A stretch of 64,000 bases of DNA from Lederbergia citrisecunda (GTDB lineage: Bacteria; Bacillota; Bacilli; Bacillales; Bacillaceae_C), in the NCBI RefSeq assembly GCF_018343695.1, contig NZ_JAGYPJ010000001.1, forward strand, positions 3,704,001 to 3,768,000. Reading direction: 5' to 3'. The stretch's first letter is position 1, and every line of letters starts with the position of its first letter. The translations under genes and the position numbers were made by a program. Positions 43,705-55,827 of the stretch are shown here, piece by piece. The notes under the pieces were generated by a model. That model searched no databases. It was not told the DNA's origin and saw nothing but the letters and a program-made list of their open reading frames with translations.

Positions 43705-44103
43705 ATGGTTATGACTGATCCAATTGCAGATTTGCTAACGCGCATCCGCAACGCCAATATGGTCCGACATGAGAAGTTGGAAATTCCTGCTTCTAACATT
43801 AAAAAAGATATCGCTGAAATCCTTAAACGTGAAGGTTTCGTACGTGATGTTGAATATATCGAAGACAACAAACAAGGCATCATTCGCATTTTCTTAAAAT
43901 ATGGTGCGAATAATGAGCGAGTAATTACTGGCTTAAAGCGTATTAGCAAACCAGGTTTGCGTGTATATGCAAAAGCTACTGAGGTTCCTAAAGTACTGAA
44001 CGGTCTTGGTATCGCGCTTGTCTCTACATCTCAAGGTGTTTTGACTGATAAAGAAGCAAGAGCGAAGCAAGTAGGCGGAGAAGTACTAGCATACGTATGG
44101 TAA
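43705..44103 (+). CDS. rpsH: 30S ribosomal protein S8
   Basis: 132 aa starting [28 protein letters not shown]. Binds central-domain 16S rRNA; in E. coli it also represses the spc operon. The C-terminal ISTSQGVLT-like [15 protein letters not shown] block is present. GGAAGGAGGTAAA precedes ATG 43705. Confidence 0.97.
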   Translation: MVMTDPIADLLTRIRNANMVRHEKLEIPASNIKKDIAEILKREGFVRDVEYIEDNKQGIIRIFLKYGANNERVITGLKRISKPGLRVYAKATEVPKVLNGLGIALVSTSQGVLTDKEARAKQVGGEVLAYVW

Positions 44104-44133
44104 TATCTTTTCTAAGAACGGAGGTGCAAGAAA

Positions 44134-44670
44134 ATGTCTCGTATTGGGAAAAAGCCAATTGAAATCCCTGCAGGCGTAACTGTAACGAAGAATGATTCTA
44201 CTGTTACTGTTAAAGGCCCTAAAGGTGAATTAACAAATACATTCAATTCTGATATCGCAATTAATATAGAAGAGAACGTCATCAACGTTACTCGTCCTTC
44301 CGAAGCGAAAGAACACCGTTCCCTTCATGGAACAACTCGTTCCCTTCTCGCAAACATGGTAGAAGGCGTTTCTAAAGGTTTTGAAAAAACACTTGAACTA
44401 GTTGGGGTAGGATACCGTGCGCAAAAACAAGGTAACAAACTTGTGTTAAACGTAGGTTATTCACATCCTGTTGAGTTCGAACCTGAAGCAGGAATTGAAA
44501 TCGAAGTTCCAGCTAACACGAAAATTATCGTTAAAGGTTTTAACAAAGAAAAAGTTGGTGCGCTTGCATCCAACATCCGCGCTGTTCGTCCGCCTGAGCC
44601 ATATAAGGGTAAAGGAATTCGCTATGAAGGCGAAAACGTTCGACGCAAAGAAGGTAAGACTGGTAAATAA
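44134..44670 (+). CDS. rplF: 50S ribosomal protein L6
   Basis: 178 aa with two tandem RNA-binding domains; starts [17 protein letters not shown] and ends [26 protein letters not shown]. Lies near the sarcin-ricin loop and GTPase centre. ACGGAGGTGCAAG precedes ATG 44134. Confidence 0.97.
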   Translation: MSRIGKKPIEIPAGVTVTKNDSTVTVKGPKGELTNTFNSDIAINIEENVINVTRPSEAKEHRSLHGTTRSLLANMVEGVSKGFEKTLELVGVGYRAQKQGNKLVLNVGYSHPVEFEPEAGIEIEVPANTKIIVKGFNKEKVGALASNIRAVRPPEPYKGKGIRYEGENVRRKEGKTGK

Positions 44671-44702
44671 TGCCGCTTAGGCACTGAAAGGAGTGACTCG
44701 TA

Positions 44703-45065
44703 ATGATCACTAAGCAAGATAAGAACAAAGTGCGTCAAAAAAGACATGCACGTGTACGCTCTAAACTAAGTGGAACTGAAATGCGTCCTCGACTAAACGT
44801 ATATCGTTCTAATAAAAATATTTACGCTCAATTGATCGATGATGAAACAGGCGTAACATTAGCCAGCGCTTCTACACTTGATAAAGAATTGAACATCGAG
44901 TCTGCAGGTAATGTTGAAGCGGCTCAAAAAGTAGGAGAATTAATCGCTAAGCGTGCAGTTGATAAAGGATTTAAATCAGTTGTTTTTGACCGTGGCGGAT
45001 ATTTATACCATGGACGTGTGAAAGCTTTAGCAGAAGCTGCACGTGAAAACGGCCTTGAATTTTAA
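44703..45065 (+). CDS. rplR: 50S ribosomal protein L18
   Basis: 120 aa 5S rRNA-binding protein; starts [24 protein letters not shown] and contains [36 protein letters not shown] precedes ATG 44703. Confidence 0.97.
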   Translation: MITKQDKNKVRQKRHARVRSKLSGTEMRPRLNVYRSNKNIYAQLIDDETGVTLASASTLDKELNIESAGNVEAAQKVGELIAKRAVDKGFKSVVFDRGGYLYHGRVKALAEAARENGLEF

Positions 45066-45088
45066 TCGAAAAAGGAGGGACATAATAG

Positions 45089-45589
45089 ATGCGTCAAATC
45101 GATGCTAACAAACTTGAACTTGAAGAACGCGTAGTTACAGTAAACCGTGTAGCAAAGGTTGTAAAAGGTGGACGTCGCTTCCGTTTTACAGCACTTGTTG
45201 TAGTCGGTGATAGAAATGGCCACGTCGGTTTTGGTACAGGGAAAGCGCAAGAAGTTCCAGATGCCATCCGTAAGGCAATTGAAGATGCTAAGAAAAACCT
45301 CATCGTAGCTCCGATCGTAGGAACAACAATTCCTCACGAAATAATCGGACGTTTCGGCGGTGGACAGATCCTATTAAAACCAGCTAGTGAAGGTACAGGT
45401 GTTATCGCGGGTGGACCAGTCCGTGCAGTACTTGAGCTTGCAGGTGTATCTGACATCACTTCTAAATCACTCGGTTCCAGCACACCAATCAATATGGTTC
45501 GTGCAACAATCGAAGGAATCAAAAATTTAAAACGTGCTGAGGACGTAGCGAAATTACGTAATAAAACAGTAGAAGAACTATTAGGTTAA
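45089..45589 (+). CDS. rpsE: 30S ribosomal protein S5
   Basis: 166 aa. Decoding-fidelity protein near the mRNA entry; [21 protein letters not shown] is the conserved loop whose changes give spectinomycin resistance, and looks wild type. C-terminal [19 protein letters not shown] is typical. AAAGGAGGGAC upstream of ATG 45089. Confidence 0.97.
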   Translation: MRQIDANKLELEERVVTVNRVAKVVKGGRRFRFTALVVVGDRNGHVGFGTGKAQEVPDAIRKAIEDAKKNLIVAPIVGTTIPHEIIGRFGGGQILLKPASEGTGVIAGGPVRAVLELAGVSDITSKSLGSSTPINMVRATIEGIKNLKRAEDVAKLRNKTVEELLG

Positions 45590-45603
45590 GGAGGGAAATC
45601 ATA

Positions 45604-45786
45604 ATGGCGAATAAACTAGCAATTACCCTCACAAAGAGCTTAATTGGTCGTGTTGAAGGCCAACGCGAAACAGTCAAGGCACTAGGACTTCGCAAATTGC
45701 ATCAAACAGTTGAGCACAATGACACTGAAGCAATTCGCGGAATGATCAATAAAGTTTCTCACTTAGTCACAGTTAAAGAGCAGTAA
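45604..45786 (+). CDS. rpmD: 50S ribosomal protein L30
   Basis: 60 aa, full length ([16 protein letters not shown] ... [15 protein letters not shown]). Follows rpsE by 14 bp, with TTAAGGAGGGAAATC as ribosome binding site spanning the rpsE stop. Confidence 0.96.
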   Translation: MANKLAITLTKSLIGRVEGQRETVKALGLRKLHQTVEHNDTEAIRGMINKVSHLVTVKEQ

Positions 45787-45816
45787 TCTATTTCGAAAAA
45801 TAAGGAGGTGCCAACT

Positions 45817-46257
45817 ATGAAACTTCATGAGCTAAAACCTGCTGAAGGTTCCCGCAAAGAGCGCAACCGTGTTGGGCGAGGCATCGGTTCAGGCAACGGA
45901 AAAACTGCTGGTAAAGGTCATAAAGGACAAAAAGCACGTTCTGGCGGTGGTGTACGTCTTGGATTTGAAGGTGGTCAAACTCCACTATTCCAACGTTTAC
46001 CAAAGCGCGGTTTTACAAATATTAACCGCAAGGAATTTGCTATTGTGAACCTTGACGAATTAAATCGCTTTGAAGACGGTACAGAAGTTACTCCAGAACT
46101 TCTTATCGAAACTGGTGTTGTACGCAACGAAAAATCGGGAATAAAAATTCTTGCTAACGGCAACATCGAGAAAAAGCTTACTGTAAAAGCGAACAAATTC
46201 TCCTCTGCTGCTAAAGAGGCGATTGAAGCTGCCGGCGGTAAAACTGAGGTGATCTAA
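45817..46257 (+). CDS. rplO: 50S ribosomal protein L15
   Basis: 146 aa starting [37 protein letters not shown], a glycine/lysine-rich N-terminal extension followed by a globular domain. ATG 45817 is chosen because AAGGAGGTG ends at 45810; GTG 45808 lies inside it. Only 3 bp before secY. Confidence 0.96.
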   Translation: MKLHELKPAEGSRKERNRVGRGIGSGNGKTAGKGHKGQKARSGGGVRLGFEGGQTPLFQRLPKRGFTNINRKEFAIVNLDELNRFEDGTEVTPELLIETGVVRNEKSGIKILANGNIEKKLTVKANKFSSAAKEAIEAAGGKTEVI

Positions 46258-46260
46258 TTA

Positions 46261-47553
46261 ATGTTTCGGACAATCTCCAATTTTATGCGCGTAGGTGATA
46301 TTAGAAGAAAAATTCTATTCACCTTACTTATGTTAGTTGTATTTCGTTTAGGTGCTTTTATACCTGTTCCAAATGTAGATGCAAGAGTGCTTCAATTGCA
46401 AGATCAAGCAAGTTTGTTTGGATTTATGAATATTTTTGGTGGTGGGGCACTTAAAAACTTCTCTATTTTTGCAATGGGGATTATGCCATACATTACTGCA
46501 TCTATTATTGTTCAACTTTTACAAATGGATGTCGTACCAAAATTCACAGAATGGTCCAAGCAAGGTGAAGTAGGAAGACGCAAACTTGCACAGTTTACGC
46601 GCTACTTTACGATTGTTCTTGCTTTGATCCAAGCAGTAGGTATGTCATTTGGCTTCAATCGAATGACAGGTTTGCAACTCATTAAAGACCCTAGCATTGG
46701 CACATATGTAATTATTGCGATTGTGCTTACAGCAGGAACTGCATTTCTTATGTGGCTTGGGGAAGAAATTACATCTAAAGGTGTTGGCAACGGAATCTCA
46801 ATTATCATCTTTGCAGGGATTGTTGCAGGTATTCCAAACGCAGTTAATCAGATTTATGCCCAGCAGTTTCAAGGTGCAGGAGAGCAGCTATTTTTAAAGA
46901 TAATCATTATGCTGCTTATTGTTCTTGCGATTATTGCAATCATAGTAGGTGTTGTTTTTGTACAACAGGCATTGCGCAAAATTCCTATCCAATACGCAAA
47001 ACGTATGGATGGACGTAGCCCAGTCGGTGGACATAATACACACTTGCCAATGAGGGTAAATGCAGCTGGAGTTATTCCAGTTATTTTTGCGAGTGCATTT
47101 ATGGTAACTCCGCAAACAATTGCAACATTTTTTGGCTCCGGTGATGTAGCTAGCACCATTCAATATATTTTCGATCATACGAAACCAATTGGAATGGTGA
47201 TTTATTTTGCGCTCATCGTTGCTTTCACATATTTTTATGCATTTGTTCAAGTAAACCCAGAACAAGTAGCTGAAAATTTAAAGAAACAAGGCGGATATAT
47301 TCCGGGTATTCGACCTGGGAAAAACACTCAAGAATACTTAACGAGAGTTTTATATCGTTTAACAATTGTTGGTGCTCTATTCTTGGCGATTATCTCAATA
47401 TTACCTGTCTTCTTCATTAAATTTGCAGGCTTACCTCAATCCGCACAAATTGGTGGAACGAGTCTATTGATTGTCGTAGGGGTTGCCCTTGAAACAATGA
47501 AACAATTGGAAGCCCAGCTGGTGAAGCGTCACTATAAAGGCTTCATTAAATAA
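46261..47553 (+). CDS. secY: SecY, preprotein translocase channel
   Basis: 430-aa membrane protein with ten predicted transmembrane helices forming the protein-conducting channel. Conserved features include the plug region after helix 1, the cytosolic loop AKRMDGRSPVGGHNTHLPMRVN and the C5/C6 loop EQVAENLKKQGGYIPGIRPGKNT. Starts 3 bp after rplO, using GAGGTGAT inside rplO. Works with SecE (16361) and SecA. Confidence 0.97.
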   Translation: MFRTISNFMRVGDIRRKILFTLLMLVVFRLGAFIPVPNVDARVLQLQDQASLFGFMNIFGGGALKNFSIFAMGIMPYITASIIVQLLQMDVVPKFTEWSKQGEVGRRKLAQFTRYFTIVLALIQAVGMSFGFNRMTGLQLIKDPSIGTYVIIAIVLTAGTAFLMWLGEEITSKGVGNGISIIIFAGIVAGIPNAVNQIYAQQFQGAGEQLFLKIIIMLLIVLAIIAIIVGVVFVQQALRKIPIQYAKRMDGRSPVGGHNTHLPMRVNAAGVIPVIFASAFMVTPQTIATFFGSGDVASTIQYIFDHTKPIGMVIYFALIVAFTYFYAFVQVNPEQVAENLKKQGGYIPGIRPGKNTQEYLTRVLYRLTIVGALFLAIISILPVFFIKFAGLPQSAQIGGTSLLIVVGVALETMKQLEAQLVKRHYKGFIK

Positions 47554-47599
47554 TCGAAGTGGATTTAGGAACAAGTAGATTGTTCCTGAACCCATTTAG

Positions 47600-48267
<668 letters not shown>

Positions 48268-48268
<1 letters not shown>

Positions 48269-49014
48269 TGATTATTTGTAAAACCCCTCGTGAAATAGAA
48301 ATCATGAGAGAAGCTGGCAGAATTGTTGCATTAACTCATCAAGAACTACAAAAGCATATTCAGCCAGGTATTACAACAAAAGAACTCGATGCCATTGCGG
48401 AAAGGTTCATTACGGGTTTCGATGCAATTCCTTCTTTCAAAGGTTACAACGGATTTCCCGGCAGCGTTTGTGCTTCCGTCAATGAGGAGCTTGTTCATGG
48501 AATTCCTGGGAACCGAGTTTTAAAAGACGGCGATATTATCAGTATTGATATTGGAGCCCAATATAACGGTTATCATGGTGATTCAGCTTGGACCTATCCT
48601 GTCGGAAACATCGATGCGGAAGCAAAAAAACTTCTCGACGTCACAGAAAAATCTCTCTATCTTGGCTTAGAAGAGGCAATGCCGAGTGTACGTCTTTCTA
48701 ATATATCGTATGCGATTCAATCATATGTAGAATCCAATGGTTTTTCAGTTGTCCGAGAATATGTAGGACATGGAATCGGCCAGAATTTACATGAGGATCC
48801 TCAAATTCCTCACTACGGACCACCAAATAAAGGCCCACGATTAAAACCCGGAATGGTGCTTTGCATTGAACCAATGGTAAATGCAGGGAGCCGCTATGTG
48901 AGAACTTTAGTGGATAATTGGACTGTTGTTACAGTAGATGGAAAAATATGTGCACATTTTGAACATACTATTGCCATTACAGAAACTGGTTACGAGATTT
49001 TAACAAGAATTTAA
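48268..49014 (+). CDS. map: methionine aminopeptidase type I
   Basis: 248 aa. Removes N-terminal methionine. The pita-bread fold metal ligands fall in [18 protein letters not shown] (two aspartates), [12 protein letters not shown] (histidine), CIEPM (glutamate) and FEHTIAIT (glutamate). Overlaps adk by one base and comes just before the KOW protein, the normal Bacillus order. Confidence 0.96.
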
Positions 49015-49029
49015 GCGTAGGTGATCTGG

Positions 49030-49365
49030 TTGAATGAGTCTGATTCGACCCCCCGTATAGGTCAAATTGTACTTATCAATAAGGGACGAGACGCAGGACA
49101 ATTCGCGGTTATTATCCGGCACATCGATGAACGGTTCGTTCTAATTGCGGATGGGGATAAAAGAAAATTCGATAGTCCTAAAAAGAAGAACATCCAACAT
49201 CTAACGTGTTACGACTATGTTTCTACGGAAGTTCAGAACAGTTTAATCGAAGCAGGAAGGGTCACGAACGGGAAACTTAGATGGGCACTTGGTAAATTTG
49301 TAGAAGAGAAACTGGATGTTTTAGAGAAGGGAGATAGCTTAGATGGCGAAAGAAGATGTAATTGA
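49030..49365 (+). CDS. KOW-domain RNA-binding protein (L14e-like, YbzG family)
   Basis: About 111 aa. The N-terminal half ([40 protein letters not shown]) is a KOW/L14e-like fold resembling archaeal L14e; the rest is helical. TTG 49030 is favoured because AGGTGAT (49018-49024) lies just upstream; GTG 49021 overlaps it. It overlaps infA by 23 nt. Function is not established; the place between map and infA is conserved in Bacillus. Confidence 0.8.
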   Translation: MNESDSTPRIGQIVLINKGRDAGQFAVIIRHIDERFVLIADGDKRKFDSPKKKNIQHLTCYDYVSTEVQNSLIEAGRVTNGKLRWALGKFVEEKLDVLEKGDSLDGERRCN

Positions 49366-49561
49366 AGTAGAAGGAACAGTTGTTGATACTCTGCCAAACG
49401 CAATGTTTAAGGTAGAATTAGAAAATGGTCATACGGTGCTTGCACATGTATCTGGAAAGATTCGTATGCATTTTATTCGTATTTTGCCTGGTGACAAAGT
49501 AACGGTGGAACTTTCTCCGTACGACTTGACACGCGGAAGAATCACTTATCGTTTTAAATAA
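49343..49561 (+). CDS. infA: translation initiation factor IF-1
   Basis: 72-aa OB-fold protein that blocks the A site during initiation; [26 protein letters not shown] and [24 protein letters not shown] are conserved. The start lies inside the preceding gene, with GAAGGGAG upstream. Confidence 0.97.
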   Translation: MAKEDVIEVEGTVVDTLPNAMFKVELENGHTVLAHVSGKIRMHFIRILPGDKVTVELSPYDLTRGRITYRFK

Positions 49562-49597
49562 ATAACATTGCACTCCGGACTACTAAGGAGGTTATAA

Positions 49598-49714
<117 letters not shown>

Positions 49715-49734
49715 GAAGGAGGTGCGCTTATATA

Positions 49735-50100
49735 ATGGCACGTATTGCTGGTGTAGACATTCCACGTGAAAAACGTGTAGTCATTTCTTTAACATATATT
49801 TATGGAATCGGTAAAAATACTGCTTCTAAAGTTCTTGCTGAGGCGGGTGTTTCAGAAGATACACGCGTTCGCGATCTTACAGATGATGAACTTGGAAAAA
49901 TCCGTGATATCATTGATACACTTAAAGTTGAAGGTGACCTTCGCCGTGAAATTTCATTAAACATTAAACGTCTAATGGAAATCGGTTCATACCGTGGCCT
50001 TCGTCATCGTCGTGGTCTTCCTGTTCGCGGGCAAAACACGAAAAACAACGCTCGTACTCGTAAAGGCCCTCGTAAAACGGTAGCAGGTAAGAAAAAATAA
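49735..50100 (+). CDS. rpsM: 30S ribosomal protein S13
   Basis: 121 aa starting [26 protein letters not shown] and ending [24 protein letters not shown], a basic tail that reaches P-site tRNA. AAGGAGGTGCGC upstream. Starts the alpha-operon part of the superoperon. Confidence 0.97.
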   Translation: MARIAGVDIPREKRVVISLTYIYGIGKNTASKVLAEAGVSEDTRVRDLTDDELGKIRDIIDTLKVEGDLRREISLNIKRLMEIGSYRGLRHRRGLPVRGQNTKNNARTRKGPRKTVAGKKK

Positions 50101-50116
50101 TAAGTAAAGGAGGTAA

Positions 50117-50515
<399 letters not shown>

Positions 50516-50521
50516 TGATTC

Positions 50522-50552
50522 TTGTATAAAAAAAGTATTCTTTGGTTATAAT
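50522..50552 (+). promoter_or_regulatory. weak candidate promoter before rpoA
   Basis: TTGTAT (50522-50527) and a perfect TATAAT (50547-50552), 19 bp apart, in the 170-bp rpsK-rpoA gap. The spacing is long, so this is tentative; the rest of the gap shows no clear feature. Confidence 0.3.
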
Positions 50553-50685
50553 GGGAGAATATGTTAATTTATGCGCGAAATGAATCAATTCTTCATCCAG
50601 TTGTTGCACAAATGGGAATGTAACAAGGGGAATTTCGGGAAAATACACTCCGAGATTTCGACGTTTTGAAGGAGGGTATATTTGA

Positions 50686-51630
50686 ATGATCGAAATGGAA
50701 AAGCCGAAAATTGAAACGATTGAGATCAGCGATGATGCTAAATATGGAAAGTTCGTTGTAGAACCACTTGAGCGTGGGTATGGTACAACTTTGGGTAACT
50801 CCTTACGTCGTATCTTATTATCCTCTCTACCAGGTGCTGCTGTTACATCTATCCAAATAGAAGGCGTACAACATGAATTTTCTACAATTGAGGGTGTCGT
50901 CGAAGATGTTACCTCTATCATCCTTAATATAAAGAAACTGGCTTTGAAAGTTTATTCTGACGAAGAAAAGACTTTAGAAATCGATGTACAAGGTGAAGGT
51001 GTAGTAAAAGCGTCTGACATTATGCATGACAGTGATGTAGAAATCTTAAATCCTGATTTACACATTGCTACATTAAGCGAGAATGCGAATTTCCGTTTAC
51101 GTATGAATGCAAGACGAGGCCGCGGATATACGCCAGCTGATCTAAACAAAAGAGATGACCTACCAATCGGTGTCATTCCAATTGATTCAATCTATACTCC
51201 GGTATCACGTGTAAACTATCAAGTTGAAAATACACGTGTAGGACAAATGACAAACTATGATAAGCTTTCGCTGGATGTATGGACAGATGGAAGCATCGGA
51301 CCAAAAGAAGCTATTTCTTTAGGTGCCAAAATTTTGACAGAACATCTGAATATCTTTGTTGGATTAACGGATGAAGCTCAGCATGCAGAAATTATGGTAG
51401 AAAAAGAAGAAGATCAGAAGGAAAAAGTCCTTGAAATGACAATTGAAGAACTCGATCTTTCCGTTCGTTCTTATAACTGCTTAAAGCGTGCTGGAATCAA
51501 TACGGTCCAAGAACTGGCTAATAAGACAGAAGAAGATATGATGAAAGTTCGTAACTTAGGAAGAAAATCATTGGAAGAAGTAAAAGCCAAATTGGAAGAT
51601 CTTGGTCTTGGACTTCGTAAAGATGACTGA
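50686..51630 (+). CDS. rpoA: RNA polymerase alpha subunit
   Basis: 314 aa. N-terminal assembly domain ([31 protein letters not shown]) and C-terminal DNA/factor-binding domain (about 245-310, [20 protein letters not shown]) are joined by a charged linker. GAAGGAGGGT precedes ATG 50686. Sits between rpsK and rplQ as in all Bacillus. Confidence 0.97.
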   Translation: MIEMEKPKIETIEISDDAKYGKFVVEPLERGYGTTLGNSLRRILLSSLPGAAVTSIQIEGVQHEFSTIEGVVEDVTSIILNIKKLALKVYSDEEKTLEIDVQGEGVVKASDIMHDSDVEILNPDLHIATLSENANFRLRMNARRGRGYTPADLNKRDDLPIGVIPIDSIYTPVSRVNYQVENTRVGQMTNYDKLSLDVWTDGSIGPKEAISLGAKILTEHLNIFVGLTDEAQHAEIMVEKEEDQKEKVLEMTIEELDLSVRSYNCLKRAGINTVQELANKTEEDMMKVRNLGRKSLEEVKAKLEDLGLGLRKDD

Positions 51631-51705
51631 CCTCTTAAATAAAGGTTTACCAACCTCTAAAATGCTTGAACGTTATAAATATTATCAACGAAGGAGGGAA
51701 ACTTG

Positions 51706-52068
51706 ATGTCTTATAGAAAACTAGGACGTACGAGCTCTCAACGTAAAGCAATGCTTCGTGATTTAGCAACAGACTTAATCATTAGCGAACGCATTCAAAC
51801 AACTGAAGCACGTGCGAAAGAACTTCGCTCAGTTGTAGAGAAAATGATCACTCTTGGAAAACGTGGTGACTTGCATGCACGTCGTCAAGCTGCAGCCTTC
51901 ATTCGCAATGAAGTAGCTAATGCCGAAACAAACCAAGATGCTGTTCAAAAATTATTTACTGATATCGCTCCACGTTATGCGGAACGCCAAGGTGGATACA
52001 CTCGTATCATGAAACTTGGACCACGTCGCGGAGACGGTGCACCAATGGTTGTTATCGAGTTGGTATAA
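51706..52068 (+). CDS. rplQ: 50S ribosomal protein L17
   Basis: 120 aa, [25 protein letters not shown]. Located near the tunnel exit. ATG 51706 is 7 bp after AGGAGGG; TTG 51703 is one codon earlier and less likely. Last gene of the S10-spc-alpha superoperon. Confidence 0.97.
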   Translation: MSYRKLGRTSSQRKAMLRDLATDLIISERIQTTEARAKELRSVVEKMITLGKRGDLHARRQAAAFIRNEVANAETNQDAVQKLFTDIAPRYAERQGGYTRIMKLGPRRGDGAPMVVIELV

Positions 52069-52079
52069 TACATTTATCG

Positions 52080-52110
52080 AAAGGGCAGGGCATCGAGTCT
52101 TTGCCCTTTT
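52080..52110 (+). terminator. terminator of the S10-spc-alpha superoperon
   Basis: AAAGGGCA and TGCCCTTT form a perfect 8-bp stem around a loop that includes GGGCATCGAGTCT, followed by TTGA. Twelve bases after the rplQ stop. Confidence 0.78.
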
Positions 52111-52194
52111 GATAGATAGCGAAAGCGCTACAACATTTTGATAAACGTAGATGATAAAGCTAAAAAGAGCGTTACGATAGGCACTTATGTTTTT

Positions 52195-52262
52195 ATTGGT
52201 TAGTGCAAGCAACTTGCGCTTTTGGTTAAGTGAAAATCCTGTCTAGCTCAATGCGCCTCCTC
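52195..52262 (+). repeat. family A repeat fragments (right end joined to left end)
   Basis: CAACTTGCGCTTTTGG (about 52209-52224) looks like a family A right end, and GTCTAGCTCAATGCGCCTCC, shortly after, like a left end. This suggests the remains of one copy abutting another. They lie in the 503-bp rplQ-ecfA1 gap, whose remaining sequence (52263-52396) is AT-rich with no recognised feature. Confidence 0.45.
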
Positions 52263-52396
52263 CCCTTATTCTGATTAGATCCTAGGATGGATTTGGAAAT
52301 TGTTACAACAATTTCTTGGAGTGAGGTGCAGGCTTTTTTTCTATTTACGGACATATTTTTTGTTTGCTCTATTGAAAGTAGAAAAAAATTTTTTTT

Positions 52397-52538
52397 GCTT
52401 TCAGCGCCATTTGACTAGCAAATAACCGGTCCATTTCCTTAAGAAAAGTCCCAAATGGACGAGACTTGTCGTGTTTCCTTTCGCAAGTCTTTGGACAGAA
52501 AATTTGTACGTCGATAAGCAAGGCGCTTTAGCTTTTCG
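52397..52538 (+). repeat. family A repeat, copy upstream of ecfA1
   Basis: Begins GCTTTCAGCGCCATTTGAC and ends GTACGTCGATAAGCAAGGCGCTTTAGCTTTTCG. The interior includes GACTTGTCGTGTTTCCTTTCGC and the inverted pair GTCCATTTCC... / ...AAATGGAC. It ends 34 bp before the ecfA1 start, in the same orientation as the copy before radA. Confidence 0.65.
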
Positions 52539-52571
52539 TATTTAGTTAGCCGAGCCGAGAGGAGAACAGAC

Positions 52572-53414
52572 ATGGCATCTTCATCCGTTATTTCTATTAA
52601 TCAAGTTTCATTTAAATATGAAGGCCAGGAATCGAATGCCTTGAGCGATGTATCTATATCAATACCAGAAGGCGAATGGTTAGCGATCGTAGGTCATAAT
52701 GGTTCTGGAAAATCTACATTGGCCAAAATATTAAACGGCTTGCAGTTTCCTCAAAGTGGAAGTGTGTTAGTTGATGACATCTCCTTAACTCCAGAGTCAG
52801 TTTGGGATATTCGCAAATTAGTAGGGATGGTTTTTCAAAACCCGGATAATCAATTTGTAGGAGCAACGGTACAAGATGATGTGGCTTTTGGGTTAGAGAA
52901 CAATGGCGTTCCACATGAAGAGATGTTACTACGCGTTAAACAAGCTTTAGAACATGTTAAAATGATTGATTTTCTTGACCAAGAGCCACACCATCTTTCA
53001 GGTGGCCAAAAACAGCGTGTTGCCATTGCTGGAGTGATTGCACTGCAGCCAAAAGTAATCATTCTTGATGAGGCAACATCTATGCTTGATCCTTTAGGGC
53101 GAGAAGAAGTAATTAGGACTGTTAGGGATTTGAAGAATGAGCAAGGTTTAACGGTTATTTCGATTACACATGACCTTGAAGAAGCAGCACAGGCTGATCG
53201 GATAGTCGTTATGAACAGAGGTACCGTTTATACTGAAGGTACGCCTGATGAAATTTTTCACCTTGAAGAAGAACTGGTTAAACTTGGCCTCGATATTCCG
53301 TTTCCGATTAAAATGGCCAATGCTTTACGGGAAAAAGGATTTGAGGTTCCCCGAAACTATTTGACAGACGCAGAGTTGGTGAATGAGTTATGGACATTAC
53401 ACTTCAAAATGTAG
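52572..53414 (+). CDS. ecfA1: ECF transporter ATPase EcfA1
   Basis: 280-aa ABC ATPase of the energy-coupling module shared by vitamin and metal importers. Walker A GHNGSGKS at 41-48, Q-loop VFQNPDNQF, signature LSGGQKQR, Walker B VIILDEAT and switch TH are present. AGAGGAGAAC precedes ATG 52572. Overlaps ecfA2 by 25 nt. With EcfA2 and EcfT it powers substrate-binding S proteins encoded elsewhere. Confidence 0.94.
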   Translation: MASSSVISINQVSFKYEGQESNALSDVSISIPEGEWLAIVGHNGSGKSTLAKILNGLQFPQSGSVLVDDISLTPESVWDIRKLVGMVFQNPDNQFVGATVQDDVAFGLENNGVPHEEMLLRVKQALEHVKMIDFLDQEPHHLSGGQKQRVAIAGVIALQPKVIILDEATSMLDPLGREEVIRTVRDLKNEQGLTVISITHDLEEAAQADRIVVMNRGTVYTEGTPDEIFHLEEELVKLGLDIPFPIKMANALREKGFEVPRNYLTDAELVNELWTLHFKM

Positions 53415-54259
53415 AATATAAATACCAGATTAACACTCCGTTTGAACGTCTCGCCATTCAGGATGTTAACATATCCATTCCGCAGGGAACTTTTTTGGCG
53501 TTGATTGGTCATACTGGATCTGGTAAATCAACGGTTCTCCAACATTTAAATGCACTGCTAAAGCCAACAAAAGGAAAGGTCCATATTGGGGACCGAGTCA
53601 TCGATTCGGGAAAAAAAGAAAAGAACCTTAGACCAATCCGTCAAAAAGTAGGCATTGTTTTTCAGTTTCCTGAACATCAACTATTTGACGAAACAGTTGA
53701 AAAAGATATTTGTTTCGGTCCATTGAATTTTGGTGTTTCTGAGGAAGAGGCAAAGCGTAGGGCAAGAGAGTTAATTGTCGAAGTCGGTCTTCCAGAAGAG
53801 GTACTACAAAAATCACCTTTTGATTTGTCGGGCGGCCAGATGCGGCGTGTAGCAATCGCTGGTGTGCTGGCGATGGAACCCGAAGTACTTGTTTTAGACG
53901 AGCCAACAGCCGGTTTAGATCCTAGAGGCCGCACTGAAATTATGGAAATGTTTTATCGATTGCATAAGCAAAAAGGCTTATCTACGATACTCGTGACACA
54001 TAGTATGGAAGATGCAGCAAAATATGCCGATGAAATTGTGATTATGCACCGTGGACAAGTAAAAAAGACAGCGGATCCGAGAATGATTTTTTCCAATCCT
54101 GAAGAATTATTGGAACTAGGACTAGATGTACCTGATGTAGTAAAGTTCCAATATATGCTGGAACGAAAAATGAATAGAAAAGTAGGAAAGACCTGTTTAT
54201 CGGTTGAAGAGCTGTCAGAGGCTCTGAAGGAAATGCAGGAGCGAGGTGATTCGCTATGA
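53390..54259 (+). CDS. ecfA2: ECF transporter ATPase EcfA2
   Basis: 289-aa partner ATPase. Walker A GHTGSGKS at 40-47, Q-loop [14 protein letters not shown], signature DLSGGQMRR and Walker [13 protein letters not shown]. The start lies within ecfA1; its end overlaps ecfT in ATGA. The asymmetric LSGGQ variants fit an EcfA1-EcfA2 heterodimer. Confidence 0.94.
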   Translation: MDITLQNVEYKYQINTPFERLAIQDVNISIPQGTFLALIGHTGSGKSTVLQHLNALLKPTKGKVHIGDRVIDSGKKEKNLRPIRQKVGIVFQFPEHQLFDETVEKDICFGPLNFGVSEEEAKRRARELIVEVGLPEEVLQKSPFDLSGGQMRRVAIAGVLAMEPEVLVLDEPTAGLDPRGRTEIMEMFYRLHKQKGLSTILVTHSMEDAAKYADEIVIMHRGQVKKTADPRMIFSNPEELLELGLDVPDVVKFQYMLERKMNRKVGKTCLSVEELSEALKEMQERGDSL

Positions 54260-55053
54260 TGGAGAAAATGATTTTTGGTCGCTACATACCTGGAAACTCA
54301 ATTCTCCACCGCCTCGATCCACGTTCCAAATTATTGTTCGTTTTCGGCTTTATATGTATTGTTTTTCTTGCAAATAATATTTATACGTATAGTGTACTCG
54401 TACTGTTTGTAGGATTGATCATTTTATTGTCTAATATCAATCTTAAATTTCTAATCAATGGTTTGAAGCCAGTTCTCATTCTCGTGATTTTTACATTTTT
54501 CTTGCAGATTTTTTTCAATAAAGAAGGAAATGTTATATTTTCATTGGGTTTTGTCAATATTTACGATGAAGGTTTGCGGCTAGGGATTTTTATATCATTG
54601 AGGTTCACTTTACTCGTATTCATCACATCCTTATTAACATTAACGACAACGCCCATTACGTTGACGGATGGGATTGAAAGTTTACTAAACCCATTGAAAA
54701 AAGTAAGGTTCCCAGTTCACGAGCTAGCGTTAATGATGTCCATTTCTCTTCGATTTATTCCGACCTTAATGGACGAAACTGATAAAATCATGAAAGCTCA
54801 AATGGCAAGAGGTGTTGATTTTACTGGTGGACCTTTCAAAGAACGAATCAAAGCAGTCATCCCATTGCTTATTCCTCTCTTTGTCAGTGCATTTAAACGA
54901 GCGGAAGAGCTAGCAACAGCCATGGAAGCTAGAGGATATCGTGGTGGTGAAGGTCGAACAAAATATCGTCTCTTAACATGGGGCTTGCCTGATACAGCAG
55001 TAGCTGCCGCTTTGATTCTGCTAACGGTTTTGCTAACCTTTATAAGGTCATAA
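54256..55053 (+). CDS. ecfT: ECF transporter transmembrane subunit EcfT
   Basis: 265-aa membrane scaffold with hydrophobic segments around residues 25-65, 70-90, 105-130 and 245-263. The two cytosolic coupling motifs appear as [11 protein letters not shown]-like [11 protein letters not shown] and the preceding [11 protein letters not shown]. It couples ATPases to S components. Starts in the end of ecfA2; truA follows after 16 bp. Confidence 0.93.
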   Translation: MMEKMIFGRYIPGNSILHRLDPRSKLLFVFGFICIVFLANNIYTYSVLVLFVGLIILLSNINLKFLINGLKPVLILVIFTFFLQIFFNKEGNVIFSLGFVNIYDEGLRLGIFISLRFTLLVFITSLLTLTTTPITLTDGIESLLNPLKKVRFPVHELALMMSISLRFIPTLMDETDKIMKAQMARGVDFTGGPFKERIKAVIPLLIPLFVSAFKRAEELATAMEARGYRGGEGRTKYRLLTWGLPDTAVAAALILLTVLLTFIRS

Positions 55054-55069
55054 TGAAGGATTGAACAAC

Positions 55070-55807
55070 ATGCAACGATATAAAGGAATAGTCGCTTATG
55101 ACGGATCAGGTTTTTCAGGATACCAAATTCAGCCAAATGGAAGAACAGTCCAAGAGGAGATAGAAAAAGCACTTGGAAAAATGCATAAAGGAAAACCGGT
55201 AAGTATAGTTGCTTCAGGTCGTACTGATGCGGGTGTACATGCTAAAAGACAAGTCATCCATTTTGATTCAGCGTTGCAGCTTCCATCAGAGCGCTGGGTA
55301 AAAGCAGTAAACGGTTTGTTGCCGGGAGACATTTCAGTAATGCAAGTAGACGCTGTTTCTTCAGATTTTCACGCTCGTTTCGATGCGAGCGGAAAAACGT
55401 ATAAATACGTCGTATATACAGGCTCCATTCGCGATCCGTTTAAGCGTCATTATGCAGCACATTATCCGTATAAAATAGACATTGCAAAAGTGAAAAAAGC
55501 TTCCGAATTTTTGACTGGAACTCATGACTTTACAAGTTTTTGTTCAGCTAAAACAGAAATGGAGAAAAAGGTGAGAACCGTAACTAATATTAGCATTGAG
55601 CAAAATACTGATGAGATCGTGTTTACATTTACCGGGAATGGCTTTCTGTACAATATGGTGAGGATCATGGTAGGAACAATGCTTGATGTCGGAACAGGGA
55701 AGATCGAACTTCAAACCATTCCGAGTATCTTAACTGGAAGAGATCGTACGCTTGCAGGTAAAACGGCTCCCGCGGAAGGATTGTATTTGTGGGAAGTCTA
55801 CTACTAG
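55070..55807 (+). CDS. truA: tRNA pseudouridine synthase TruA
   Basis: 245 aa. Makes pseudouridine at positions 38-40 of tRNAs. Catalytic aspartate D53 is in [14 protein letters not shown]; the C-terminal half includes [23 protein letters not shown] 55070 is preferred with GAAGGA upstream; TTG 55061 is too close. Cotranscription with ecfT is likely. In B. subtilis rplM follows; here a tandem repeat array intervenes. Confidence 0.95.
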   Translation: MQRYKGIVAYDGSGFSGYQIQPNGRTVQEEIEKALGKMHKGKPVSIVASGRTDAGVHAKRQVIHFDSALQLPSERWVKAVNGLLPGDISVMQVDAVSSDFHARFDASGKTYKYVVYTGSIRDPFKRHYAAHYPYKIDIAKVKKASEFLTGTHDFTSFCSAKTEMEKKVRTVTNISIEQNTDEIVFTFTGNGFLYNMVRIMVGTMLDVGTGKIELQTIPSILTGRDRTLAGKTAPAEGLYLWEVYY

Positions 55808-55827
55808 TATAGCTTCTAGCGGGTTTG

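Noticed and set aside
50570-50670. short ORF (about 30 aa, ATGCGCGAAATG start) before rpoA
   Set aside because: No ribosome binding site and no recognisable product; probably chance.
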